From Flaveria trinervia (lineage: Eukaryota; Streptophyta; Magnoliopsida; Asterales; Asteraceae): 64,000 nucleotides of DNA. The stretch spans positions 1-64,000 of the forward strand of contig JACCIX010001329.1 in NCBI GenBank assembly GCA_025506515.1. Direction: 5' to 3'. A program made the translations under genes and the position numbers. The notes beneath the pieces are model-generated. The model was not told the DNA's origin, searched no databases, and saw only the letters and a list, made by a program, of their open reading frames with translations. Shown in pieces: positions 10,357-21,824 of this stretch. The first letter of the stretch is position 1. The number at the start of each line of letters is the position of its first letter.

Positions 10357-10580
10357 CACTACAAAAAACTTTAACAATTGCGGCGACATCTTTAGTGGCG
10401 ACGTGACCTTTAGCGGCGGCGCTATTAGCGGCAACATGTCACCGCTAAAGGTTGGCGATCCTCTGTTAATTGTACTGACTCATATCTGGCCGTTGATCAA
10501 CCATTAGATCTGACGGCTAAAAGTTAAAAAGTACATAACCATTAGCGGCGACGCGTCGCCGCTAATGCTCAATAATATAC
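10357..10580 (+). mobile_element. CACTA (En/Spm) transposon terminus, single end
   Basis: The terminus reads CACTACAAAAAAC at 10357, the canonical CACTA inverted repeat, preceded by AGG as possible 3-bp target duplication. The next 210 bp carry subterminal repeats of TTAGCGGCGAC and its complement (for example AGCGGCGACGCGTCGCCGCT near 10545), which is the binding-site arrangement of En/Spm-type elements. I could not find the partner end (a GTTTTTTGTAGTG-like sequence) downstream, nor the TNPD transposase. The element is therefore truncated, or its other end is mutated beyond recognition or lies outside the window. Confidence 0.7.
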
Positions 10581-10599
10581 ACAGGACTTCCAGCAGCCT

Positions 10600-10875
10600 C
10601 CCTCTTCATTTTCCCTCCACACAAACATTACCCCCGACACCACCCCAACCACCGATCGCCAATACCAACGCAGCCACTGCTCTCCGACACCACCCCGACC
10701 ACCACCATCCACAACCACCACCATCCGCAACCACCAGCATCCGCAGCCACCACCATCCACAGCCACCTCCATCAGCACCCACCACCATCCGACGTGCACT
10801 ACAACCAGCACAAGCCGATGCCACCACCCACCACAACCACCACCATCGCTGACCACCACCACCAGCTGAGAACCG
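10600..10875. repeat. CCA-rich low-complexity tract
   Basis: Short repeats of CACCACCATCC and CAACCACCACCATCCGCA make up the tract. It reads as Pro/His-rich on the plus strand and Gly/Val/Trp-rich on the minus strand. Neither frame looks like a protein; it is probably transcribed leader-like DNA inside the CACTA element. Confidence 0.6.
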
Positions 10876-11621
10876 TTGCCGCTGTTGCTCTTGTTCCGTC
10901 ACCGCTATTACAAAGATCTGGTATTTTTTTGTTTTTTTTGTTTTTTTAAAGATTTTTGATTTCTAGATGTAAATGTTTAAAGTGGTGTTTAGTTGATAAA
11001 ATTATTGTTTGATTAATTTTGTTTTGAATGGGATAAGATATAATTTATGATTTAAGTTTTGATTAGTTATATGTATATGTTAAAACCATATATTAAAGAT
11101 GTAAATGTTTAAATTTTGGACTAATTAGATTAAGATTAGAAGTCATATTTGTTGAAACATATAATTTATGATTTAAGTTTTGATTAGTTGATATGTAAAT
11201 GTTAAAACCATATTAAAGATGTAAATGCTTAACTTTTGGAATAATTGGATTAGAATTAAAAGTCATATTTGTTGAAACTATATTTAGAATGAGAAACTAA
11301 AACAGTGTAATTTTAGTTGTATTTTTTTTAAATCCTGTAAATGTTAGTTGTTTTTACTGAATAACTTCAAGCAATTTGGGGATTGTAAGGAGCGGATGAT
11401 CCAGTTGGTCAAAGATGGATGATGATGTCGGATCTAATCGTAGAACTCATTTTCTTGCATCGTCATTCTAAAATAGTAAGTTTTTATTATTCTCAATTTG
11501 CAGTAGTATTGTTGTTTTTGTTGGTTTTAAAGGTCTATCATGTTTTTTCATGACTAATCGTGTAACTTCTAGGTGCTGATGGGCTAGCTATATATGATGT
11601 ATGCTTTTAAAATACTTCTAA
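10876..11621. other. Non-coding DNA inside or next to the CACTA fragment
   Basis: AT-rich, with a duplicated segment: TGATTTAAGTTTTGATTAGT plus following sequence occurs near 11048 and again near 11168, about 120 bp apart, each followed by GATGTAAATG and a related continuation. No coding signal is seen. Confidence 0.5.
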
Positions 11622-12905
11622 CTAGGTGGTATCCGATCGCGCTTCGCGGCGGGAAAAAAATCGTTTACGACACCAAACAACAATACAAATACAGATTATA
11701 AGACTCAGAAATGATGTATCGTGGTTGCAAAAATAGATTGCCTCGCCAAAACGACATACATTTTCATACCATCATCACCCTCAAACTGTTAATATCCATT
11801 GTTGTTGGCTCAGAATTGGTTGTTTTTTTGCGGCTGCACACATTAGTTTGCCAAGCCAAAGCAATGAACACATCCATTTTCTTATCATCGCCAAACTTAG
11901 TGAACCCCATGGAGAATATTACCATTCTGAAAAAGCCTCGGATGAATCGATATTCATCATCACCGACATAAGTGAACCTCATCACCATTAGCAATCTAGT
12001 ATCATCATCATCACCCAACATATATCATAGACCAACCAGGAATCAAAAAGATGAAAATCGAGTCTCAAGTAAGGAAAACCCCAATATCATTAGCATGGAT
12101 GAAATTCGTAGGTGAAAATACTCAGTGGGCATTTTGAAGAACAAATCAAACCCAGAAACATCAGTTTAATGTCTTAGATGAACCATAGGTCATCCTCACC
12201 GAGAAATTACAACAAGTATAGCCACCAGGGGCGGCAACCAATGCATGCACGACATAACGGCGGCGGCCGGCGAGATCTTAAAACCCTAAACGGGAAAGGG
12301 ATAGATTGTGAGGCAAAGAGAGGCCAGAGGCAGTGGTACCACCGCGGTCATCACTTCTCCTCAACCTAGCGACAAGTGACACCATCACCGTCTCCACCCC
12401 CGTAATTGAAAAAACAGATGTCACTGCCATAACCACCATCGCAATCACCAACACTAACAACAACAGGGGAGGCGAAAGGTTACAATGGCGGCCAACCACA
12501 AAACCGAAAACCACCATTGGTGACGCCATTGATGTTACAGTGTTCAACGCAACCAATGTCACAATATCTCTAAAACAATCAAGGCACAACCACACACGCG
12601 GTAAAAAAAGGCGGAGAGACCAATGGTAACGGCGTCTGAAACGTCGATGACAAAGATGATAATGACTGCTGGACGGCCGGACGGCGTGATCGCCGGACCG
12701 TCGGCCGCCTACCACCGGAGATGTGCCTCGCCTCTGCGAAGATGCAAATGACACCAAGCCACACTTAAAACCACACCTGGAAGCATCAATCGGTTGTACA
12801 GTAAGCTTTAGAACATGTACACTACCAATCGAAAACGCAATTAGAACAAACTTGACCTACCTAATTTGTCATGGGGTGGCTTAAGAATCACCGCTTAATA
12901 TAGAT
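11622..12905 (-). mobile_element. Non-autonomous Helitron, 1284 bp
   Basis: Read on the minus strand, the unit starts TCTATATTAAG (5' end at 12905) and ends ...CACCTAG (3' end at 11622). A GC-rich hairpin (CGCG-AAG-CGCG, about 11634-11645) lies shortly before the 3' end. The neighbouring bases are A at the 5' side and T at the 3' side, so insertion occurred between A and T without duplication. Start TC, end CTAG, terminal hairpin and A/T target are together diagnostic of plant Helitrons. The interior has no Rep/helicase; it holds low-complexity CATCACCA-type sequence and reading frames without family features. It would be mobilised in trans by an autonomous Helitron's rolling-circle RepHel protein. 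Confidence 0.75.
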
Positions 12906-15343
12906 ATAAGACATGCAAGCCTTCATCAATTCATCAAAACTTGGCCAGAACCCTAGGTTCGGTCGAGGGTAGTTCAAGTCATTGGGGCAACCATCACCAC
13001 CGTTTTCTTTCAGTTAGGTGGCATTACAGAGGTTATGGCCGGCACTACTCCGGTCCTCAATTTCTCCCTCTCTCTTGCTCTCTGATTTAAATTTCTCTCT
13101 CTCTATAAATCTGAAAATTGAAAACATGAATATGTGTGTGGATTGTGGACTGGGAAAGATCAAAGTAAAAAGGGAGGGATATGTACAGGGGAAAGCCACA
13201 CGTGGACAACATTGCCCACATTTACCAATCAGAGACATACATCTATCATAGTTACTGTTCATTTAACTTGTTTTTAAACATATAGGGTAATTAGTAAGTT
13301 AAGTATTAATAGTTATCATTCAGTTGGTGGATTTATGGTCGTGATTTTATCATTTGCAAAATATATGCTTCAAAAAGTGTTTTAGATGTTGTTACCCAAT
13401 ACAAGGTGTAATTAGATATTAGATAATCTGCATATGTAAAACATATTGATGATATTTGAACAACACAATTTTCTTTTTCGTTTTCAGAATTTAATACTTC
13501 ATCTTATTGTTAAAATGAGTAAAGAAAGACTCAGCTGTTTAAAATGTGCTAAATCATATTTGTTGCTCGTATGGATGGTCTTTTGGTGCCTTTTGGAGCT
13601 ATGGCTAGCCACATTCTATGTAGGCCTGAAAATTGTGATTTTATTTCTTTTTTATGTGCCTAGAAGTCTTGAAATATTGTTTGCTTCACACTTTATTAAA
13701 ACTGTCACTATTGGTCGGTAATAGACATTGGAATAATAATCAAGACTGAATGCTCAGTCTCGGTAGGATTGGCATACAAGATTAAAAGTACAACTCATTC
13801 TTTTTCTTAACCGTTGTTGATTCTTTTTAATATAAATTACTTTACATTTTTTAACTTCACAACATCATGTGATATTAACTCCTTTAAGATTTTGGTGTTT
13901 ATGTGCATTTGAACAAGACAAGACGCAGTAGTTAATTTACATAGGTTTTTAATCATTTGATCCTATAACAGACGCTGCTCATAAACAGCTGCTAGAACCA
14001 CCCTTAAGGCACTGAGTCTTGAGGGCTTGAGCTTTTTACGACAAATTATATCTATACAATGACCGTCTTAAATAGGAAGTTAAATGTAATTTCAAAGCTT
14101 GGGACGCCCCTTGGGGCAATGTTCAGAGCATTCCGGGGCGTTCTAAGGGACATTCCAAGAAAGGAAACGCCTTACTCCCAAGAGTCTAAGGCCACGACCA
14201 CCCTATAGCTATGACACAACCATCGTCATCTTCATCATTCTTATCTTTTACCGTCACCATCTTTCAACCTATAATTACCGTCAAATCAACCGATGTAAAC
14301 CCTCATCATTGGCATGTACTACCCCATCAGTATTGTCACCATCATTGTCATAATCATCATAATCATCATATCTGAACATAACTACATCATCATCATCATG
14401 AATAAGCTAGGGATAGGTTAAAATAATGGGTTCGACAAGAATTTATTCTTAGAATAGGGCTTCATATTGTTCGATGTTCCATTAAGGAGGCGATTATGTT
14501 AGGGATCAGTAAGGATGCTGCAACAATTATGTGGTGTAGTGGTGGTGGTTAATGGTTCGAGGGCGATGAGATTGTGATTTGGGGTTTATAAAAAAAGTTT
14601 GTGAGACGATGGTAATTATCTATTTTGATGATGGATGGTAAATGAAAATTGATGGTGGTGGTTATTTGTTACTTTGGTGTGGTGATTTGGTAGAGAAAAA
14701 ATGCCTAGAGTTAATACAGATGGTGGCGGTGGTGGTCGATGATGATCGTGGATAGTTACTATATGATGGTGGTGGATGATTATGATGATACATTTAAGAG
14801 AACATATTTATTTACTTATTTTGAACAAATAACACAAATAATCCTCCATTTAATCAAGTATATTCATCAATTAAATAATTAGTCCTTTAAGTGTAGAGTG
14901 TTTAAAAATATCCTTCTCTTTAACAGAAAAATCAAATTGTACTAGTGGGATTGCGTTGGAGAAAATTAGGCAAATTAAAAATTTAATATATCACAATAAT
15001 TAAATCGAATTTAAAACCTTTAGAAACAAAATATTTTTTGAACAATACCTTAGGACGTAAAAATGAAGTCAACTCTTATTTATATTATGTTTAACTTTTA
15101 TACATTAAAAATTTTCATTTATTTGTGTATTACATAAATATTAAAATACAATATCTTTTTTTGTAAAATTTTAAAGTGCCGTGCAAACTGATCTGTATGT
15201 ATATGTTATAAAATGTACTTATATGCAGATTTATTATTAGGGTAGGGTTATAGTAAAAATAACAGTTAATTTAAAAAAATTAAGAAAAAATGTGAGCTTG
15301 ACATGTGTCTTCTATTGTTTTTAAGATAAATGCATTTTGATCA
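12906..15343. other. Non-coding DNA, no recognisable gene
   Basis: The stretch includes a CT-rich tract (13060-13105), an ATCATCATC-type microsatellite (14340-14400), and a GGTGGTGG/GATGATGG tract (14520-14790). No reading frame longer than about 90 codons resembles a known family. Possibly decayed transposon DNA. Confidence 0.5.
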
Positions 15344-15360
15344 TTGTGTCAATAAATCAG

Positions 15361-16020
15361 CTCATTGTGTTATATATGTTCATTGTGTTATATATGTTCA
15401 TTATGTCATAAGTTTTACATCATTTGCTATATGTATTTATAATTGTATTTTACGTTTTATATCTTTTTGTGTTATTATTGTCGTTATTCTATAAACTATA
15501 TAAACTTGTTATCTATCATTGTGTTTTACAATTAAAAATGCACAACAATATACTTTCACTAATATATTTGTCAAAACTCATAGTGTCGAAAATAATATAC
15601 TTTCACTCATTTATTTATCAAAACTAATAGTGTTGAAAATAATACAATATGTTATTTTGTCATTATTTTTTATACATTATATAAACTTGTTACCTGTCAT
15701 TGTGTTTTACAACTAAAAATATATAATAATGTTATTTCATTAAGGTGTTTTTCAAAACTCATATTATTTAAGATTACACAATGACGATTAGAAAACACAA
15801 TGCCGATTAAAACATACAATGAGATATTGTGTTATTTTGTCATTGTTTTTAATGTATCACATTAATTAGTTGTTAATTTACTATTGTGTTTTACATATTA
15901 AAGATACATAACAATGTTATTCAATTATTATACTTTTTTAAAATTTATCATTTAAAGAAACACAATAGTATTTTGAATAACACAATAATAAACAAAAAAA
16001 CACCAATAAACTGCATTAAA
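15361..16020. repeat. Degenerate tandem repeat, about 180-bp period, three copies
   Basis: Three consecutive units start near 15481, 15661 and 15841. Each contains a variant of ATAAACTTGTTA, then CATTGTGTTTTACA, then AAAACTCAT. CATTGTGTTTTACA falls at 15518, 15698 and (as TATTGTG...) 15882, giving spacings of 180 and 184. Just upstream, TTCATTGTGTTATATATG is repeated three times (15361-15410). AACACAATG, the inverted form, recurs after 15775. The array may belong to a non-autonomous transposon, but I found no convincing termini. Confidence 0.65.
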
Positions 16021-18340
16021 AGACACAATGACGAGATATACACTTAAAAATGAAAACAATTTATTAAAATTTTATATAACAATATTGTACTCGTTTTAAT
16101 GATAAAAACACTCATTTTCATGGAGTAATTTTTATATAAAAGTAATGTTGTACATAAAAGTTATTAACGTCTAAAAAAATTAGGAGAACATATAAAAATT
16201 CAACAAAAAAGGCTATTACTAAAATACCCCTATAACAAACTTTTTCCTACAAATTAATCTCAACCATTGATTTTAGAGATGGATGATTAAAAATACTTTT
16301 TTCAATTTTTAGTTTCAGAGTACTTTGTATTTAAACATTTCCCTTATTATAATTGTTGAACTAAACATGTGTAAGAAACTTGTTACAAGTAATAGAAGAG
16401 GATAAAAAAGTAGGAGACTAAATGAAATTAATCAATTCCTTATAACTAGTGAAACATATACTGTGGTGCGATGTAAGGGAGTGGAGGACCCATGCCAGAC
16501 ACCTACGGCAGGGGCTGGTGCCGCGTGACAACATCGTCACGGTCCCTTACGTCGCTGAATCTCTACACCACACGGCGTGTACTTGCCATGTTAGTAGTAT
16601 CATGTTTTCATATTATAACCACTAAAGTATTAGAATTTGCAAAATGGTCCCGAATCGCTAACACACACAAAAACAGAAACTAAAAGTGACAAAGTGACAA
16701 TGGAAGATCAAAGTGACAATGTGATCTTCGTTGACACATCCTTACGCCACTCTCTCTCATGATGATAATGAAGCCAGTGCTGGTTCGCTCCGACCATGAT
16801 GCTGAAGGTACTGATGGTCGCTTGAAGCCTATGGTGATGCCCATTAGGGTAGACGATTCTGGACTATGACTATCATCGTTCTACTTTCATCAAATTTTAT
16901 GAATACTTTGTAGCCATCTCTTTTATAAACATTGATTTGCATATAAGCTGAAAATACTTCCTAAGTTTCAATTTTAACACAACCACGAAAAAAAGTTTGG
17001 ATGCGACAACACGTGACAATAACCTCTAGTTAAAATCAAACCAAGAAGAGGGAGATCATCACATTTTCTGGGATATAGACTCGACAGCAGAGAGGGAGAA
17101 AAGCAAGAATTGTACTTTTTGGCGATTTTTTATTTGGAAGATAATTACTTGTTTCTTATTTGGTTCATAAATTTTATTTATTTTGTTTATTCTAGTTGAC
17201 ATGTCCGGCTAGAACAATTTTAGGTTTTGACACTTGAGTTTTTTTTTTTAAATTTTGATTCATAACTTATGTGAAAGGTTTATGTGATTGTTTATTTGAA
17301 TGGTTGTTTGTATGCTTCTTGATTCTAAACCCGAATCTAATTTGATATATATTAGATTGTTAATAAACCTAATCAACTTATTAAATTTTTTAATAAAGTT
17401 CTTTTAATTTTTAAAACCCTAATCAAGTTTTAATTTTTAATACAAGAAACAAATAATGTTTTGTGTATGTCTATCAACCTTAAATCATTATTAAGTCATT
17501 CGATCTTGTTAAACATTATGAACGGCATGAGTATTTAGCTATAATCGATATTTCTATCACTGCAACTCATATGCTAAGACCTGAATGACGTGAGCTTAAA
17601 CTAGTGGGTTAGCTCTAATCAACCAATTGTGTATGGTTAGACATTAGATGGAGGAGATGTCTGAACGGTGTGATGTATAGTATCGATACAAATCGTTTAC
17701 ATAAATGATCATTTCATCATAATCGTTAATGCTCGTAAGCTTGATGAAGTTTAGAAATAACACTTGTATTAATACAATTTTATAAAAATTTATTTATCTT
17801 CACATTTTATTAGTTTTACTAAAATTGTCATAAGAAAACAACTTTCATTTTCTTGATAACCTTAACACAACTGTACATGATTTCCTTTCCAGTTTCCAGT
17901 TTTGAGACAGCCATGACAAAATGTTATAATTTTTTTGTTTCTACAAAGTTTTTGTAGTTTTAATTTCTAATTAAAATTCCTTATTTTTTAATCAAAACCA
18001 ATAAAAGTACTTGAACTTAAAAAGTTTTGGTAATAAAATAGTTAGTCTTTATCCCTAAGGACACGGACCATATTTCTGGTCATACTATTCTTAGTGTGTG
18101 CATGATAGGTTAACATTTACATATTTTATTTGTTGGATTCGACACCCAACACGTCGTGCCACCACCCCCTTTTTTGACAATTGGAATTCGACCGTTACCC
18201 CCATCCCACTCCTCCATGACTATATGCCAAAAAATATATTTTTTACACTATAAATACTAACTTATAATTTATAATTTTTACATCATTCTCAAATATTTTT
18301 CATCTAATCTCACACAAATATACATTCTTCTTTTAAAAAT
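16021..18340. other. Non-coding DNA, unclassified
   Basis: AT-rich and without a credible gene. A compact GC-rich segment at 16469-16565 is annotated separately. The remainder shows nothing I can support. Confidence 0.5.
16469..16552. repeat. GC-rich inverted repeat, possible MITE relic
   Basis: GTAAGGGA near 16472 is mirrored by GGTCCCTTAC near 16539, and an inner hairpin CGTGAC...GTCACG lies between them. The surrounding DNA is AT-rich, so the segment stands out. No clear target duplication was found, so its class is unknown. Confidence 0.4.
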
Positions 18341-19160
18341 ATGAATTCCACCAAAAAAATCCTTAAAATCCCGAGCTCAAACCTCTAAAAAACATAGGCC
18401 AAAGTTGCATTCAATCCAAGTGACCGACCTTCTACTCAAGCGTTCAACCCACCACCACTCCATACAACCAATTCGTTTCAAAATTTTTACGAAACCCCTC
18501 AGCCATTGGTCTATGCTCAACGTTTTAAAACTTATCATAATTTTTTTTACCACAATAACATGTGAAACTCTTTTCAAAACCCAACTCAAAACGTAAAATA
18601 AGAAGACAAAGAAAATAAAGAAGAAGGAAATGAATCACTCGATGATCTTCAAGTTTATGAAAACAAGGAGGAAGATAATCGTGTGGAAAAATACCTCAAC
18701 CGAATTCTAAGTCATAAGGAAAAATCGACAACCGTGCTACTAACAAGGCTTGAGGTGAAAATGAAGAGGAGGCATTGGCAAAAGTTTGGATATATGTATT
18801 AGTAGACATTAAATATACATAAGATCTAATGAGCAAGTTTCAAGCCTCCTCCTCGACTTCAACGAGAACGCCACACCGACAGGGCCGAAGCGCAAAGGCA
18901 AAACTATGGGGGAGTCTTCTTTAAGAAAAATAATGTTAAATGAGATCATTAAAGAGTACAAAGTGATGCGTGAAAAAGAAAGTGAAGGAAAAAGAGAAAA
19001 GAAGCACTTCGCATAAAAGTAACTGAATCTAAATTGAAATTACTTGAGTTAAAACGAGAGAAGCTGCTTCACCAAACATTAGATTTGGAAATATAGATTT
19101 TCCTTAAACCGTATGACGATGTCATCGAACCGATGTTGAAGAACGTGCTTAAACAATAAC
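18341..19160 (+). pseudogene. Decayed Myb/NAM-associated protein of PIF-type transposon
   Basis: No single frame is open, but blocks in successive frames match the plant Myb-like plus NAM-associated protein often encoded beside PIF/Harbinger elements. An ATG-led Asn/Ser start is at 18341, EALAKVWIYVLVDIKYT (first Myb-like helix) near 18770, ATPTGPKRKGKTMGESSL (the conserved P-x-G-x-K-x-A-K linker) near 18870, then the charged coiled coil EIIKEYKVMREKESEGKREK near 18940. The tail VTESKLKLLELKREKL and IFLKPYDDVIEPML follows to about 19160. Most of the Myb domain appears deleted, and several stops and shifts are present. Proteins of this type are thought to be DNA-binding partners of the transposase. 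The host element's ends were not identified. Confidence 0.6.
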
Positions 19161-19790
19161 GTCACATTGCTCGGATGCGTGGTTGGGATTTTAATTTGTT
19201 GATTTTTAGTTTATAATTTTTACCTTTTTTTATTTTTAATGTGTCTTCTATTTAAACTTTAATTTATTTATATTAATTAAATACTTTTTTTAATTTAAAA
19301 AACTTTGTGTGGTGTGGTATGGTGTGATGTGAGTACCTCCAATTTGATGTGGTATGGTGTGATGTAGTGTCGTGTAACATGAAATTATGTGATGAAATTA
19401 TGTGATTGGTCGAGTATCTACTGTGGTAAGATGGACACTCCCATCATTTAAACTTATGTATATTTAGAAAATAAAATATACTATTTACAATAGTATCACA
19501 TCTAAAAGTTATACAATTTATCTATTTTCCGTGGGTCTTTGCCGCTAGCTGTGCAAACACATATAACAAAATAAATTAATTTATTTTTAATATTAAAGTT
19601 TCATAAAATAAACATGTAATTACTCAATAAAAGATTTACGTTTTTTTAAAGGAAAAACCAAGATTTAAAAGTACTAAAGCTAAGGGAGGCCTTGGAACTC
19701 AAAATCAAGGCTTTAGATGATGGACGTTAAGGTCTAAAAGTTGAATAAACTATGTTGTCACATGAACAGTCTCATTGAGATATTTTTTGT
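19161..19790. other. Spacer before the MULE
   Basis: The segment holds direct repeats of GTGTGGTATGGTGTGATGTG (about 19308-19375), perhaps the terminal region of the PIF-like relic to the left. No gene is evident. Confidence 0.45.
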
Positions 19791-19842
19791 GGGTTGGGAT
19801 ACCCGGACACCCGGATACCCGGACACCCTCTGTTTTTTATTT

Positions 19843-20015
19843 ACGGGCTATGAAAACTCTTACGGCCGTGAAAGGGTTGTGACAAATTAAAATTTTGAAT
19901 TAACAAATCATGACGTTGAAGAACCTAACGGGTCGTAACACCGCAACCGTGAGAGCCTTCACGACCCGTAAAGGAATTTTTTCACGGGCTGTGAACCTAT
20001 TCACGGGCCGTGAAG
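19843..20015. repeat. MULE subterminal palindromic motif cluster, left
   Basis: About seven variants of TTCACGGGCCGTGAAG occur in 170 bp, including CTTACGGCCGTGAAA, TTCACGACCCGTAAA and an exact TTCACGGGCCGTGAAG near 20000. Each is an imperfect palindrome around CGGGCCG. Confidence 0.8.
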
Positions 20016-20276
20016 CTTTTCGAACCATATATGTTTTCATTAATTATTTATCGGTTTTCGTGATTATTCGTTTTTTATAATTATTTGGCGTGATGTATTA
20101 TTAATCATAAAATGTGTATCAATTATTTGATTTGATGTAATATTTTATATTTAACGATATATATAGTGATACATGTTAGTTTTTATATGAAACAATTTCA
20201 ATCGAGATAAGTAAAATGCTAGATCGGAGAAATAATAGAAGGTGTGCGAATGATATTGGTTCTAATTGACGTGTAA

Positions 20277-21228
20277 TTGTTGAAAGTATTCGGGAACCAA
20301 TTGATAACCATAATTAGCAGAATGACAAAATTTGGTCTCAGAATATTATGTAGTTTATACGAAACGGATATGCTCAATTGTGTAGGGTATATTAATGGGT
20401 GTTGTGGATCTGCACTTACAATTTTGACAAAGGCTTGTTGGGAACACAACTTTGTGTTCAAATGTAAGATTTTAAAATCAAAATTGTAAAAAAAATATTA
20501 TTTGTTTTAATATATATTTTATTATTTTTATAGCATATTCGGGGGTGGACAAATAAACTGATGATTTGAAGAAATAAGTAGAACAAAAGAGTTGCCGAGT
20601 AATGATCGTTGGACGATTCTTCCATTTGAGTGGTTTAACTTAATATACATGAGATCCGTTGATGGTAATGAATATGCAGACGGAAGTAGAGATCTATATC
20701 CTGCGTTATGGGAAGTTGATACGGTAATATTGTTTTCATGTTATAGTTATGATTTAATTTGTCTAAACAATATATAAATTGTGATATTATTTTTTACAGG
20801 TGTACGTACCGATCACTGTTGATAATGAAAATTGGTATCTTTTTAAAATTTCTATGGAGTCACTACAAGTTCATATTCTTTCCTTATGAATGTCGTCCGA
20901 ATACGTGTGATGATTCGTGGTGCATTCATCGTAATGTTTGGGCGATTATTGTACAATTTGAATCGTATTTCCTTTATTTTCTTAGTCGTATACATTATTA
21001 GCAACAATCTGGGCAAGAAGAAATTAAAGAATTATTAGTGTTTGGTGAAACTGTTTGACCTTTAAATGCAGGTCATATTGGTCAAGGTTCAGGAGTTATT
21101 GTTGTATGTAATTACGTAGACTGGTTCAAAATAGATTTTTAAAGTGACATGAAAATAATTTACAAGATGCTTGCCTTAGATTTCGACGATTTATGGCAGA
21201 TGAACTGTATTCAAGACGAACAATGTAG
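20277..21228 (+). pseudogene. Ulp1-like cysteine protease relic (MULE-associated)
   Basis: The first part (from about 20277) is a Cys-rich segment without clear identity. From 20590 the frame reads RWTILPFEWFNLIYM, then an acidic DGS segment. The exon ends at 20723 before GTAATA; an intron 20724-20799 ends TTTTTACAG, and the next exon continues VYVPITVDNENWYLF. These blocks match the C48 (Ulp1) SUMO-protease-like domain found in Kaonashi-type MULEs. The final part is GQGSGVIVV and an arginine-rich LRFRRFMADELYSRRTM ending in TAG at 21226-21228. The expected catalytic His before Trp (HW) is Asn here (NW), and the active-site Cys position appears as Ser (GSGV), with extra shifts between exons. 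The protein is thus very probably inactive. Family members would cleave SUMO-type conjugates, but a role in transposition is unknown. Confidence 0.6.
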
Positions 21229-21304
21229 TTATTTAATAAAAAATATTTTTATTTGATTATTAATAATAATATTCGGACAATCTAATAAAAATAACATAAA
21301 ACTA

Positions 21305-21725
21305 ACTCGAAATACAATCTTTAATCTTGTTGACTTTTATAAAAGTTCCAAGCTGCAACATGATTAAAAGATGTTCCGATTCTTTACCGGTATTGTTCTT
21401 GAGCCCTTTCCATAATGTCTGCATCATTCTACAGAGTGTTTCGGTTGTTGTAAATATTATCGTATATTGAGTGAAATATCTTTATCTTTCTCCTCAAATC
21501 GAACCATTTCCTGCTAAGTTCTTCAGTGCTTCGATAGTCATCACATTCTAGAATTTGATGAAAACGCTTTGATATATGGTTCCAATAAATTGAACACTAT
21601 TCGAAAATAGTATCCGAATTTTCTGCACAAGATCTTGCTAAAGTGACATCTTCTTCGTCAGTCCAAGGATTTTGACGTTGTGTTGTAATCAATAGTGAAC
21701 TTCATGTAGAACCTGTCGAAATCAT
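21305..21725 (-). pseudogene. Myb-like (trihelix) domain relic
   Basis: On the minus strand an ATG at 21725 leads, with one early stop, into NPWTDEEDVTLARSCAE, the first helix of a Myb-like domain. HISKRFHQILECDDY follows as the second helix and EELSRKWFDLRRKIKIFHSI with YDNIYNNRN as the third. This is the N-terminal half of the plant Myb/NAM-associated proteins annotated in many genomes as glutathione S-transferase T3-like. At least three stops interrupt it. It is convergent with the Ulp1 relic on the other strand and both lie between two clusters of the MULE motif. The charged C-terminal half is absent. It may be an accessory gene of the MULE, a captured fragment, or a piece of an older PIF element. 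Confidence 0.55.
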
Positions 21726-21824
21726 ATTTTTTGTAAATATGTTAGGATTTTAATGTTTTAAGTACATTTTATATGTGTAAAATATGTTAGTATTTATAGA
21801 TGATTAATAATAATTTATTTAACG

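Noticed and set aside
10565..10902. Overlapping Pro/His-rich and Gly/Val/Trp-rich ORFs on both strands
   Set aside because: They are translations of a CCA-rich simple repeat and have no domain, codon bias or splice context of a real gene.
12278..12764. ORFs on the minus strand inside the Helitron (159 and 61 codons)
   Set aside because: Val/Arg-rich low-complexity translation of CATCACCA repeats, without a recognisable gene fragment.
13446..13721. 91-codon hydrophobic ORF
   Set aside because: Membrane-like composition arises from a T-rich strand; there is no conserved motif and no initiation or exon context.
16469..19445. A PIF-like element spanning GGGAGTGG (16475) to ACACTCCC (19438)
   Set aside because: The inverted ends match over only a few bases and the flanking trinucleotides differ (TAA versus ATC), so I could not support it as one element.
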